Positions 35,171 to 43,534 of a DNA stretch of 64,000 nucleotides are shown here, piece after piece. A model generated the notes under the pieces. It was not told the DNA's origin and searched no databases. It was given only the letters and a program-made list of their open reading frames with translations. This DNA is from Candidatus Melainabacteria bacterium. GTDB lineage: Bacteria; Cyanobacteriota; Vampirovibrionia; Obscuribacterales; Obscuribacteraceae. The stretch's first letter is position 1. Every line of letters begins with the position of its first letter. The DNA is taken from positions 432,562-496,561 of the forward strand of contig RXJR01000004.1 in the NCBI GenBank assembly GCA_003963305.1, written 5' to 3'. The translations under genes and the position numbers were made by a program.

Positions 35171-35974
35171 GTGCCCCCTCCAAACCAAGGCAGAATGGGT
35201 GTAGACACGGAATCCACCGCGGAATTCGTGTTCATTCTCGTTCTCATATGGATGGTAGCGGGTCCTATCAGCGGGGCGGTGCTGGGAGCGCAAACATGGA
35301 TTACCTCGATCGTGGCGAAGGGTTCCTATCAAGTCGAATCAACCAAAAACCTCGCCCAACAACTTCTGGAATCTTCTGAAAAAATCAAAGCCTACGAAAC
35401 CAAATTGGCCAAGCAAGAGCTCGAGCTGACACGATTGAGACAGCAGTCTCAAGACACAAATAAGCTGCGCAGTCTACTCAATTTGAAGCAGAAGTCAAAC
35501 CGCAAAACAATTGCGGCAGAAGTAATCGCGCGCAACCCGGATAACTGGTTCAGCCAGGTTGTAATAGACAAAGGCACCATAAATGGTGTCAAAAAAGGTT
35601 CTGCCGTAATCACCAGTGACGGCGTCGTCGGACAAGTCGTAAGCACAACCAGCGATGCCAGCGTAGTGCGATTACTAACTGATCCCGATCAAAAACTGGG
35701 GGTGGTAATCTCCAGGATAGGACTGACTGGCATTCTTTCTGGTGCTTACGCCAGTCCAGCTAAGATAGACTATGTTCCAGTCGGCACCAACGTTGATGCA
35801 GGCGACAAGATCATGTGTCTCGGCAAGGGCGGCACCTTTCCAGAGAACCATCCAGTAGGCATAGTCAGCGCCGTACGCCGCGAAAACAATGGAGCAGCGT
35901 TGCAAATCGAAGTAAAGCTTTCTGAGAACTGTTACGATTTAAGCCAGGTACTGGTTTTGCCCCCGCTTGAATAA
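35171..35974 (+). CDS. mreC: Rod-shape-determining protein MreC
   Basis: A 267-residue protein of the usual size: one N-terminal TM helix (FVFILVLIWMVAGPISGAV), a coiled coil (about 60-100) and a periplasmic double beta-barrel (VIARNPDNWFSQVVIDKG, GVVGQVVST, VLVLPPLE at the end). It links MreB to the periplasmic synthases. The start is GTG with AGGG 7 bases upstream, and it starts 10 bp after mreB. Confidence 0.95.
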   Translation: MPPPNQGRMGVDTESTAEFVFILVLIWMVAGPISGAVLGAQTWITSIVAKGSYQVESTKNLAQQLLESSEKIKAYETKLAKQELELTRLRQQSQDTNKLRSLLNLKQKSNRKTIAAEVIARNPDNWFSQVVIDKGTINGVKKGSAVITSDGVVGQVVSTTSDASVVRLLTDPDQKLGVVISRIGLTGILSGAYASPAKIDYVPVGTNVDAGDKIMCLGKGGTFPENHPVGIVSAVRRENNGAALQIEVKLSENCYDLSQVLVLPPLE

Positions 35975-35985
35975 GGAGCGAAGCT

Positions 35986-36594
35986 ATGGCGCTGATGTCG
36001 GTTCGCACTCAAAAGCGTATTGGCGAAATTGGAATAACTGCTCTGGTTGTGTGTTTCGCCTGGCTGATTCAACTAACGGTTTTCACACAGATGACCTTCA
36101 ATAATGTTCTGGCCAGCTTACCCCTCACTTTTACCATCTTATGGGGTTCAGTTTTTGGATCGCCTCTGCAAGCCCCGCGACCAAATGAACTACGCATCAG
36201 CACTCTCGGACAGGTAATCGCACGGCAAGCGCTCTCCGGGTCATTGAGCGGCGCCCTGGTCGGCGCATTTTTCGGCGCTCTATTCGCCTCGGTCATCCCC
36301 GCCTATCCTATTGCTTATCCGCTGATTGGCTGGATCGCGGGCTATTTCACCTTGCAGAATTTCAATCAAGCTACATTCCTTTGCATTCCTCTGGTGTTTT
36401 TTGCGTCCATTTTTGCTGAAACGGTAACGGCACTGCAGCTGGCTATGATGGGTCGTCCGGACGTTTTACAGCAGCTGAGTTCGATCGCTTTTCCAGAAGC
36501 AATTCTCAACGCGCTCATGGCACCATTCATATTTTTCCCGATGCGCGAATGGTACAAATTCTCCAAAGAACGTGACACGGTGCAATCGACATGA
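35986..36594 (+). CDS. mreD: Rod-shape-determining membrane protein MreD
   Basis: A 202-residue polytopic protein with about five TM segments, in the standard mreD place between mreC and mrdA. Sequence similarity in this family is low, so the call rests on position, size and hydrophobicity. A loop at about 58-75 is polar. AAGGAG precedes the ATG. Its stop overlaps the mrdA start (ATGA). Confidence 0.88.
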   Translation: MALMSVRTQKRIGEIGITALVVCFAWLIQLTVFTQMTFNNVLASLPLTFTILWGSVFGSPLQAPRPNELRISTLGQVIARQALSGSLSGALVGAFFGALFASVIPAYPIAYPLIGWIAGYFTLQNFNQATFLCIPLVFFASIFAETVTALQLAMMGRPDVLQQLSSIAFPEAILNALMAPFIFFPMREWYKFSKERDTVQST

Positions 36595-38420
36595 CACAGA
36601 ACGTATTAGGCAGCCAAAATTACAATCCCATCCTCAAGATGATAGTTCTGTCGGTGGTAATCGCAGCGGCTGTTGTCACTCTGATTGCGCGTTTATGCTG
36701 GCTGCAAATTTTGCAAAACAACTACTATCGAAACCAGGCCATCGATAATTCGACTCGCGTAACTTTTCTGCGTGCGCCCCGGGGCACTATCTACGACAGA
36801 CACGGGAATCTGCTTGCGACAAACAAACAATCCCTTTCTATGATTGCGATTCCAATGCAGATAGAACATGCAAAGGATCTGGCTTATCGATTGGCAAAAG
36901 TTCTCGACGAGCCACCGGCTAAAGTCTTGAACGTCATATTGAAGGCAAAAGCCTCACATTCGCCGGTGCCCGTGGTCATAGAACGAGACCTTGATGTCGA
37001 TATTGTAAGCAGATTCTACGAGCAAAAATTGTTCCTACCGGGCATCGATATTCTGCCGGACATCAGCCGCAACTACACACAAGGTGAGTTGGTCGGGCAC
37101 GCTCTTGGCTATTGTGGTCAAATCACACAGGCACAACTGAAACTTCGTCCAGAAAGACACATGGGAGATATCGTTGGGCAAGACGGCATCGAACGACTCT
37201 ACGATGTGCAACTTCGCGGTATCGACGGCGAACAACGAGTGCGTGTTAACGCCATGGGACAATCTCTGTCAGCCGAAACTTCTAAACCTGTGATCACGAA
37301 AGAACCTGTGCCGGGACGTTCGATCGTCACATCCATAGATCTCGATCTTCAGAAAACCGCATATCAGGCGCTGGGAGCAAGATCGGGCGCAGTGGTGGCC
37401 ATAGATCCACAAAACGGGGAAGTCCTGGCCATGGTATCGCGCCCCAGTTTCGATCCAAATGTCTTTACAAGAAAAATAACACCGGCTGTTTGGAAACGTA
37501 TAAACGCACCGGATCACCCCCTCTTTAACCGCGCCCTTTCAGGATTTCCACCCGGGTCGATCTGGAAAGCAATTACGCTTCTGGCAGCATTAGAAAATAA
37601 AGTGGTCAAACCGGATACAAAATTGCAAGTTTCTGGCGGTATCAGCCTTGGTGGCTTCTTTTTCGGTGACTGGACTCACTCAACCGGATTGTTTGATCTG
37701 GTGAAGTGCCTTGCCTGGTCGCGGGACTCAGCTTTCTATCAGATGGGTCTGAAACTCAAGCCCGAACAGATTAAAGAGTGGGGGGTAAAGTTCGGGGCTG
37801 GCCGCACCACCGGTTTAGAGTTGCGACACGAAGGTATGGGTCTGGTTCCAGATTCGGCCTGGAAAGAGCGCGTTTATCACGAGAAATGGTACCCGGGCAA
37901 TACTTTACACATGTCGATCGGACAAACTTACGTTCAGGTAACACCTGCACAAGCGGCAAGAATATTTGCCGGACTCGGCATGAAAGGACAGGTCCCAAAC
38001 CTTCACTTTGCTATCAAGATAGGCGATCGTCAAATTCCGCCTCCTCGTCCCGAAAAAGTGAAGACTCACCCTGAATATCTGGCCGTCGTTCTGGCAGGTC
38101 TGAAAGCCGTGGTTGCCAGCGGAACAGGTGGAGCCACAAAACTTGGCGGTATCGAAGTAGCTGGGAAAACAGGTTCAGCTGAGGCGCCTCCAGTAGGAAG
38201 TAAAACGCACGCATGGTTCGCATGTTACGCGCCAGCCGACAAGCCTCGAATTGCCATTGCCGCATTTGTGGAGCACGGTGGTCACGGTGGAACAACCTGC
38301 GCGCCAATTGCTAAAGCAGTGCTGGAGAAGTTTTTCGAAATCGACACAGCTTCTAAAACCGCCGAACAGTCTGCTGCAGCGGCAAAGCCGAAGTCGACTA
38401 TAAAGCCGAGACATCACTAG
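36591..38420 (+). CDS. mrdA: Penicillin-binding protein 2 (elongasome transpeptidase)
   Basis: A 609-residue class B PBP. After an N-terminal TM anchor comes the dimerisation domain (RGTIYDRHGNLLATN). The transpeptidase has SxxK at Ser323 (PPGSIWK), the SxN-equivalent SRDSAFYQMG, and KTG at Lys526 (AGKTGSAE). It cross-links lateral-wall peptidoglycan with RodA and the MreBCD proteins. The C-terminal 30 residues are Ala/Lys-rich and unstructured. A hairpin terminator follows immediately. No rodA is seen in the window. Confidence 0.96.
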   Translation: MTQNVLGSQNYNPILKMIVLSVVIAAAVVTLIARLCWLQILQNNYYRNQAIDNSTRVTFLRAPRGTIYDRHGNLLATNKQSLSMIAIPMQIEHAKDLAYRLAKVLDEPPAKVLNVILKAKASHSPVPVVIERDLDVDIVSRFYEQKLFLPGIDILPDISRNYTQGELVGHALGYCGQITQAQLKLRPERHMGDIVGQDGIERLYDVQLRGIDGEQRVRVNAMGQSLSAETSKPVITKEPVPGRSIVTSIDLDLQKTAYQALGARSGAVVAIDPQNGEVLAMVSRPSFDPNVFTRKITPAVWKRINAPDHPLFNRALSGFPPGSIWKAITLLAALENKVVKPDTKLQVSGGISLGGFFFGDWTHSTGLFDLVKCLAWSRDSAFYQMGLKLKPEQIKEWGVKFGAGRTTGLELRHEGMGLVPDSAWKERVYHEKWYPGNTLHMSIGQTYVQVTPAQAARIFAGLGMKGQVPNLHFAIKIGDRQIPPPRPEKVKTHPEYLAVVLAGLKAVVASGTGGATKLGGIEVAGKTGSAEAPPVGSKTHAWFACYAPADKPRIAIAAFVEHGGHGGTTCAPIAKAVLEKFFEIDTASKTAEQSAAAAKPKSTIKPRHH

Positions 38421-38452
38421 AAAAACTCAACCGATAACGGTTGAGTTTTTTC
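38421..38452 (+). terminator. AACCG-family intrinsic terminator after mrdA
   Basis: CTCAACCGATAACGGTTGAG at 38426-38445 forms an 8-bp stem with a 4-base loop and is followed by six T. It begins within 6 bp of the mrdA stop codon. It is the clearest case of the interspersed repeat acting as a terminator. Confidence 0.88.
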
Positions 38453-38483
38453 CTGGATTGAAATCCTGCCCAAGTACGAACCC

Positions 38484-38610
38484 AACCGATAATGGTTGAA
38501 TCTTCATCACTCAACCGACAACGGTTGAATTTCATCACTCAACCGATAGCGGTTGAATTTCGGCATCAACTGATAACGTTTGCATTTTCGTCACTCAACC
38601 GATAACGGTT
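38484..38610 (+). repeat. Array of five more AACCG hairpins
   Basis: Variants of AACCGATAACGGTT start at 38484, 38513, 38541, 38568 and 38597, spaced 27-29 bp apart. Most are followed by GAATTT. Some arms carry compensated or single changes (AACCGATAGCGGTT). The array fills the gap between mrdA and the convergent ABC permease gene. Confidence 0.85.
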
Positions 38611-38630
38611 GAATTTACCGGACTGCAGCA

Positions 38631-38663
38631 TTAAGTATGGCACTTATCAAGTGCCATACTTAA
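38631..38663. terminator. Perfect 15-bp hairpin spanning the permease stop codon
   Basis: TTAAGTATGGCACTT and its exact complement are separated by 3 bases. On the minus strand the first arm lies in the last permease codons and the stop codon begins at the loop. There is no T-run, so it may protect the 3' end or stop transcription in another way. Confidence 0.6.
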
Positions 38664-39438
38664 CGAGTGAGCCTCGTTCTCTAGCGCCATCCAAGCATGA
38701 TTTGAACATGAATGCAGCCAGTGCCATGTACAGAACATTGAGCAGAAATGCGCAGAGCAAGTGTTCCGAGCTCAAAGAGTGTCCAGCCAATATTTCACGC
38801 ATTCCTTCGAATACGTGAGATGCCGGGAAACAAACCGCGAACGGTTGTAACCAAAGCGGCAACACACTGATTGGATAGAAGACCGCAGACAGAGGCTGAA
38901 TCACACCAGGAATTGCCCAGGCGAGAGCCTCCGCTGGTGGTCCCCATCTCAAAATGCAGCCCGTGGTCATCAGTCCAATAGACCACCCCATGAGGATCAA
39001 GTTGGCAAACAACAGTCCGAGGTGCAGACCCATCGTCAGTATGTTCAAGGAATGCACAAAGTAAGCCAGCAGGCCCAATATGAACAACACGACCGTAGAC
39101 TGAATTAATCCCATAACATAGGATGCGCCCACATATTCGGTGGCTCTAATTGGAGCAGCAAAAATGTTGAGCAAATTTCTCGACCAGACATCGTCCAAAA
39201 ATGAAACACTGACCACTTGTTGAGCACGATACAACACATTCCACAAAATAATTGCGGCGATGAAGAACGTGATAAAGGTCGGCACTGCGTTGCTGACTTT
39301 CAACATGTATACAGTCACGAATCCCCATAAAAGAAGGTCCATTACGGGCCAGAAGAAGATATCCATGACTCGAAAGTTGTTGCGAGAGCACGCAAAAGCG
39401 TATTTAACAATAAGGGCCCAAATTATTCTCCAGTTCAT
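38647..39438 (-). CDS. ABC-2 type transporter permease
   Basis: A 263-residue membrane protein with about six TM helices and the ABC-2 pattern: FFWPVMDLLLWGFV near the N-terminus, YVGASYVMGLIQS in the middle, PLSAVFYPISVLPLWLQPFA and PASHVFEGMR near the C-terminus. It starts 4 bp after the ATPase gene, with AAGGA overlapping that stop. It forms an exporter with the ATPase; substrate unknown. The 3' end lies inside a perfect hairpin. Confidence 0.92.
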   Translation of the reverse strand: MNWRIIWALIVKYAFACSRNNFRVMDIFFWPVMDLLLWGFVTVYMLKVSNAVPTFITFFIAAIILWNVLYRAQQVVSVSFLDDVWSRNLLNIFAAPIRATEYVGASYVMGLIQSTVVLFILGLLAYFVHSLNILTMGLHLGLLFANLILMGWSIGLMTTGCILRWGPPAEALAWAIPGVIQPLSAVFYPISVLPLWLQPFAVCFPASHVFEGMREILAGHSLSSEHLLCAFLLNVLYMALAAFMFKSCLDGARERGSLVKYGT

Positions 39439-39442
39439 TTCC

Positions 39443-40183
39443 TTATACCTTTTCTACAAGTTGGGTTCGAGCCATTGTGATAAAGGCTTCCTCCAGGTTC
39501 TTGCTTTCGAATTTATCTAGCAATTCTGAGGCGGAGCCATTTGCGACAACATGACCCTTTTGCATAAACAGAATGCGGTCGCACAATTCCGACACATCTA
39601 ACATATTGTGAGACGTGTTGATTACAGTCATTCCGGTGTCTCGCTGACGTGCCGCTATGATTTTGCGAACTTTGTCGGCTTGATCCGGATCCAGACTCGC
39701 TGTCGGCTCATCGAGCAAAAGCAAATCAGGGTCGTTGAGCAATGATTTGCACAACGTCAGCCTGGTCTGCTCACCAGAAGAGAGAGATCCCGTCAGATTC
39801 TTTCGCATATGAGAGAGCTCGAAAACTTCGAGCAAATCATCGATCTTCCTTTTGCTATTCCTGACACCGTAAATTTCAGCAAATACATGCAAGTTTTCCC
39901 AGACCAGCAAGTTGTAGGGCAATTGCTGATAGGCAGAAGCAAAGTTCATGCGCTGCAAAATCTCTACTCTGGAGGACCTCAAATCTCTGCCGAATACTTT
40001 GATAGTGCCTTTGGTTGGCGTTATCAATCCAAGCAGCATAAATATCGTTGTCGTCTTACCGGCACCGTTGGCACCGAGAAAGCCAAGAATTTCACCTTGC
40101 CTGACTTCAAAACTCAAATTCTCAATCGCTACGGTTTTTCGAAATTCCTTCCTGAGACCGCGCACTTCGACTATGTTGTTCAT
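39443..40183 (-). CDS. ABC transporter ATP-binding protein
   Basis: An ABC ATPase of about 246 residues. Walker A GANGAGKTTT, signature LSSGEQTRLTLCKSL, Walker B DLLLLDEPTASLDP, and the switch His in NTSHNML are all present. The ATG at 40183 is chosen because GGAG lies 11 bases upstream; a TTG four codons earlier has no proper spacing. It belongs to the ABC-2 exporter class (NodI/CcmA-like) and pairs with the permease downstream. Confidence 0.94.
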   Translation of the reverse strand: MNNIVEVRGLRKEFRKTVAIENLSFEVRQGEILGFLGANGAGKTTTIFMLLGLITPTKGTIKVFGRDLRSSRVEILQRMNFASAYQQLPYNLLVWENLHVFAEIYGVRNSKRKIDDLLEVFELSHMRKNLTGSLSSGEQTRLTLCKSLLNDPDLLLLDEPTASLDPDQADKVRKIIAARQRDTGMTVINTSHNMLDVSELCDRILFMQKGHVVANGSASELLDKFESKNLEEAFITMARTQLVEKV

Positions 40184-41287
40184 TTTGACCAACACTCCAG
40201 ATAGTTATGTAATAAAAACCAAACGCATAAACGGGCGATTACCATCGCACCAAGCCGCTCAAAGTCCCCTGTTTTACCAGGTCAGACAAGCGTTCTCAGC
40301 ACAATTATGCAATCGCCCGGAAGCCCACTGGGCTGCCGCGAATATCACCGCAAACGAATACCGAGGTCGCTCGTCAATGACGCAGCGTCAAACCCGCATT
40401 TCTCAAAATTTCTTCCATTAACTTTACCCGTATGTTTTTCTTGTGATTCGATACAGACAAACATACTGGAAAACATGCAGATTGACAAGATCGCAATTTA
40501 CAGTTTCCAACCAAGACATGATTTTCGAATTCAATGATGCACCGTATTTGGTGCCATCGGGTTAGCTGGTAGGACCGAACTCGGAATTTGCAACAACAAT
40601 GTACAACCAACTAAAGAACGAAAAGTGCCAACACCGAGCGCGCAGAACTGCTTACCAGGGTCGACCGCCAACCAACCAATAAACCAACCAACCTGACCGA
40701 TCCTACGAGCGGACCGATCCTACGAGCGGACCGATCCTACGAGCGGACCGCTCCTCCGAGTGGACCGCTCCTCCGAGTGGACCAATCCTCCGACCTAACC
40801 CAACCGGATACGCCCAGCGACCAAGGTCACCAACCTAATTAATCCGCCGACCTCACCAATCCTTCGATCTAACCAATTCACCGACATGACCAATCCTCCG
40901 ACCTAACCAGTTCTCCAACCGGACCCAACCGCATACACCCAGTGACCAAGGTCACCGACCTGACCAATCCGCCGACCTGACCCAACCGGATACAAACCAA
41001 CCGAACACCTGCTAATCCCAAATGCACAAATGAAAATGACTCTAATTTGGGCGGACTTAAATGAAGTCAATGTGAAGTCGCCCGAATGGTTACCTGCTCA
41101 ACACCACTTGACAATTAAGGTGACCCAGGGGAATTTCACCATTCCGAGGATCGGGGCGTTCCATTAGTATTCATATACTCGAGCCAGCATGCCTATAAAT
41201 ATGCACCACATATAGCACCAAAACAAAACTAGACAATACATGTTGGAGTCGAGATAATGAGGTCTGGGGAATGGATTAGGAGTGCAA
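40184..41287. other. Gene-free region of 1.1 kb
   Basis: No credible gene on either strand. The first 450 bp look like ordinary AT-balanced intergenic DNA. From about 40660 to 41010 the sequence is built from short CCAACC / GACC-rich repeats (see the separate entry). The last 270 bp are the leader of the coiled-coil gene, with a TTGACA at 41108 but no good -10. Confidence 0.6.
40661..41010. repeat. 17-bp tandem repeats with a higher-order duplication
   Basis: Five to six head-to-tail units close to GACCGATCCTACGAGCG start at 40695 with a 17-bp period, the last ones diverging (CGCTCCTCCGAGTG). A longer segment containing ACCCAACCG, ATAC and GACCAAGGTCACC occurs twice, near 40797 and 40923, about 126 bp apart. 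The region is GC-richer than its flanks. Confidence 0.8.
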
Positions 41288-41986
41288 ATGACCGCAGCGG
41301 AAATGACCGAATCTGCTATGCAGGACGCGCTAACACACCTCTTTGCTGAGGACCGAGAAATTCAAACTGTTGTGAGTGAGGGCGAGCAACAGAAAGAAAG
41401 CACAAACGACGTTGTAACCGGTGTCATACAACCAAGCAGCACCGAAAACAACTCAGTCGGCGAGACAATGGACCTACCCGCACCGATTCAAAAGAATTCG
41501 GAAAGCGGCAAACCAAAAGTGTCCAGAGCCGAACTAATTCAGATTATGGAAGGTTTCGTCGAGCTGGTAAAAAACAGCGATGATGATGACGGAAGCCATC
41601 AGCTCTCGTTCGCTCCGCCACAAATAGAGGTGCGGGACGTTGTTTCATCAGCAGACCAAGCCGCAGAAATAGCCGAACTGAAAACACTGCTGGTGGAAGC
41701 GCAGGGCACGATCATTCGACTACTCACTGACAGAGTAGATGATCGGGCAAGATTGGCGACTCTACAGAATGAAATAAAGTTGCTTCCAGATCTCAAAGCG
41801 CAGTCAGAGCGTGCCGCAACAATGGCGTTCACAGCTGAGGAATTTAAAGCAGAATTCGCCAAAGTGAAGCTAGAAATTGAACGCATGAAGCTAACAAAAA
41901 TGCGTTCTGAAGTCGATAACGCAAGCCGTCCGTGGTGGAGTCGATTCTTTTCCTGGGTGAAGAGAAAAGACATCGCCAACGATTAG
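41288..41986 (+). CDS. Coiled-coil protein, unknown
   Basis: An acidic protein of about 232 residues. Residues 1-80 are polar and probably disordered, 85-105 helical, and about 125-215 a predicted coiled coil (AEIAELKTLLVEAQGTIIRL, EIKLLPDLKAQ). The C-terminus RPWWSRFFSWVKRK is a basic amphipathic segment that could bind membrane. No family recognised. The ATG at 41288 has AGGAG 5 bases upstream; a GTG at 41282 overlaps that site. Confidence 0.75.
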   Translation: MTAAEMTESAMQDALTHLFAEDREIQTVVSEGEQQKESTNDVVTGVIQPSSTENNSVGETMDLPAPIQKNSESGKPKVSRAELIQIMEGFVELVKNSDDDDGSHQLSFAPPQIEVRDVVSSADQAAEIAELKTLLVEAQGTIIRLLTDRVDDRARLATLQNEIKLLPDLKAQSERAATMAFTAEEFKAEFAKVKLEIERMKLTKMRSEVDNASRPWWSRFFSWVKRKDIAND

Positions 41987-42172
41987 ATGCGGCCTGCGTA
42001 TGAAGAGCTCAGAGTTCCCAACAGGATTGAGAACGCTGAGCTCGCAGTTTAGCGGCACGACTGGCTATTGAGCGTTCCCTGGCCGCTGTTAGGCTGTAGG
42101 TTGCAATACCTGCAATAAGCTCCTAGCAGCTTGCCGTGCTACGCTATGAGCAGATGAGACTCACGGGTAACT
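41987..42172 (+). other. Possible structured RNA leader or terminator region
   Basis: A hairpin at 42005-42043 pairs GAGCTCAG and GTTC with GAAC and CTGAGCTC (one internal mismatch). Smaller stems follow, such as AGCGG with CCGCT and AAGCT with AGCTT around 42117. There is no T-run after the large hairpin. It could be a terminator, an mRNA leader for the small gene downstream, or a small RNA; weak evidence. Confidence 0.3.
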
Positions 42173-42340
42173 GTGTTGGACAAACTTTCGACGGTCTCCT
42201 GGTTCTGTATTGGCAACGTCATAGGACTGATTGTCTTGTTCTGTGGCATTCTGCTGAGTTCACAGAAAAAACACCAGGAATATGATGTTCTTCAGATGAA
42301 AACACCACAACTAAAACAAGCTCTACCGAAGCAGCAATGA
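42173..42340 (+). CDS. Possible 55-residue single-pass membrane protein
   Basis: A short open frame from GTG 42173 (or TTG 42176) encodes a hydrophobic helix (FCIGNVIGLIVLFCGILL) followed by a basic Lys/Gln-rich tail. The topology fits a small bitopic membrane protein. The ribosome site is weak (GGG upstream) and homology is unknown. It stands alone between the coiled-coil gene and the convergent LRR gene. Confidence 0.4.
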   Translation: MLDKLSTVSWFCIGNVIGLIVLFCGILLSSQKKHQEYDVLQMKTPQLKQALPKQQ

Positions 42341-42358
42341 GCCTAACGTCAGTTTTCG

Positions 42359-43240
42359 CTATGGACCGAAAACTGCGCAGTTAGCTAAACGCGAACGCAA
42401 ACGAGCCACTCCAATTTCGGTAGCTCTAGTATCCCGCAATTCCAAATGCTCCAACTTAGAGCACGATTCAAGATGAGTCAATCCAGCGTCGGAAACTCTT
42501 GTGCCACTCAAGAACAAAGCTTTGAGACTGTCCAATTCCGTCAGATGTGGCACGGCACTGTCACCAATGGTGGTATCATTCAAATACAACTCAGTCAGTC
42601 TTGGAAGCGCTTCCAGCTGCTTCAGTCCCTCATTCGTTATCTTCGTAAATGACAAATCTAGCCTCGCAAGCGATGGAAAGTTCTTTAGGAAATCCAATCC
42701 GCGATCCGTGATTTGAGTTGGCAAGTTCAAACAACGGAGACTTGTGATCTCACCCATGTTTGACAGACCTTGATCGGTTATACCAGTGCTTTTCAGCACA
42801 AGATTTTCGATCTGCCTGAATTCTCTAAACTCGCGTGCGCCACCATCTGTGATTTCAGTTCCGGTCAGCCAGATCGTTTTCAATCCCTCAAATCGCTTCA
42901 GCAAGCGCACTTCGGGGTCGCCTATCTTTAGATAGTCCAACCTTATTTCCGACAAGTTAGCCAGAGCAATATCGTGCGAAAGTGAGCGTTCTGAAAAATG
43001 GCAGGTCGATACATCCAGCGACTCCAGCAATGCTAGTTCTCTCTCTCCTGTATGCGCTAGACCTTCCCAGCCCAGAGAACCCAAAGCAACTCCAAGCATG
43101 CGGTCATCTTCAAGTCGAACTACAATCTTTCCACGAGCTTCACCAACCCACTTGCGCAGATGAGGAAAAGAATGTTCGGCAACATAAAGGCTGCCCAAGG
43201 ATTGCTTCTCGGGAAAACTTATAGAAACGTCTTTTGGCAT
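42359..43240 (-). CDS. Leucine-rich-repeat protein
   Basis: A protein of about 293 residues with no signal peptide. From about residue 95 it has about eight LRRs of 23-24 residues with the consensus LxxLxLxxTxITDxGLxxL (ITNEGLKQLEALPRLTELYL; VSDAGLTHLESCSKLEHLEL). This is the cysteine-free, GALA-like type often seen in Planctomycetes. The ATG at 43240 is preferred over GTG 43252 because GAGAG lies 5 bases upstream. It lies downstream of two membrane Ser/Thr kinases on the same strand, separated by two hairpins. It may be a binding partner in that signalling set, by position only. Confidence 0.85.
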   Translation of the reverse strand: MPKDVSISFPEKQSLGSLYVAEHSFPHLRKWVGEARGKIVVRLEDDRMLGVALGSLGWEGLAHTGERELALLESLDVSTCHFSERSLSHDIALANLSEIRLDYLKIGDPEVRLLKRFEGLKTIWLTGTEITDGGAREFREFRQIENLVLKSTGITDQGLSNMGEITSLRCLNLPTQITDRGLDFLKNFPSLARLDLSFTKITNEGLKQLEALPRLTELYLNDTTIGDSAVPHLTELDSLKALFLSGTRVSDAGLTHLESCSKLEHLELRDTRATEIGVARLRSRLANCAVFGP

Positions 43241-43454
43241 TAGAACTCTCACGAGTTTTCAACTAGTAACATGGAACTAAGTACAACACAGGACACCAGT
43301 CAATCAGAATACCGGTTCTACGCCCAATCGAGAACATTCTGTTTCGTTTTGGTTGCAAAATAAGCGCGCCTGCCCCCCTTGACTGCCCGCATGGGGAATA
43401 CAAGAACTTGTTCAGAAAACAGGGGCGACAACGAATCAACCAAATTGAAAACCC

Positions 43455-43505
43455 AACCGTTATCGGTTGAGTTTGATTAAACAAAAAACTCAACCGATAA
43501 CGGTT
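43455..43505 (-). terminator. Inverted pair of AACCG hairpins after the kinase gene
   Basis: AACCGTTATCGGTT at 43455 and AACCGATAACGGTT at 43492 are reverse complements of each other, including flanking GAGTTT/AAACTC, so they also form a large inverted repeat. Reading on the minus strand, the first one met is followed by GAGTTTTTT, a good terminator 30 bp after the kinase stop. Confidence 0.75.
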
Positions 43506-43534
43506 GAATTTTCCAACACCGTAATCTCGACAAC

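Noticed and set aside
41987-42172. tRNA gene
   Set aside because: Several small stems exist but they do not form a cloverleaf, and no T-loop consensus was found.
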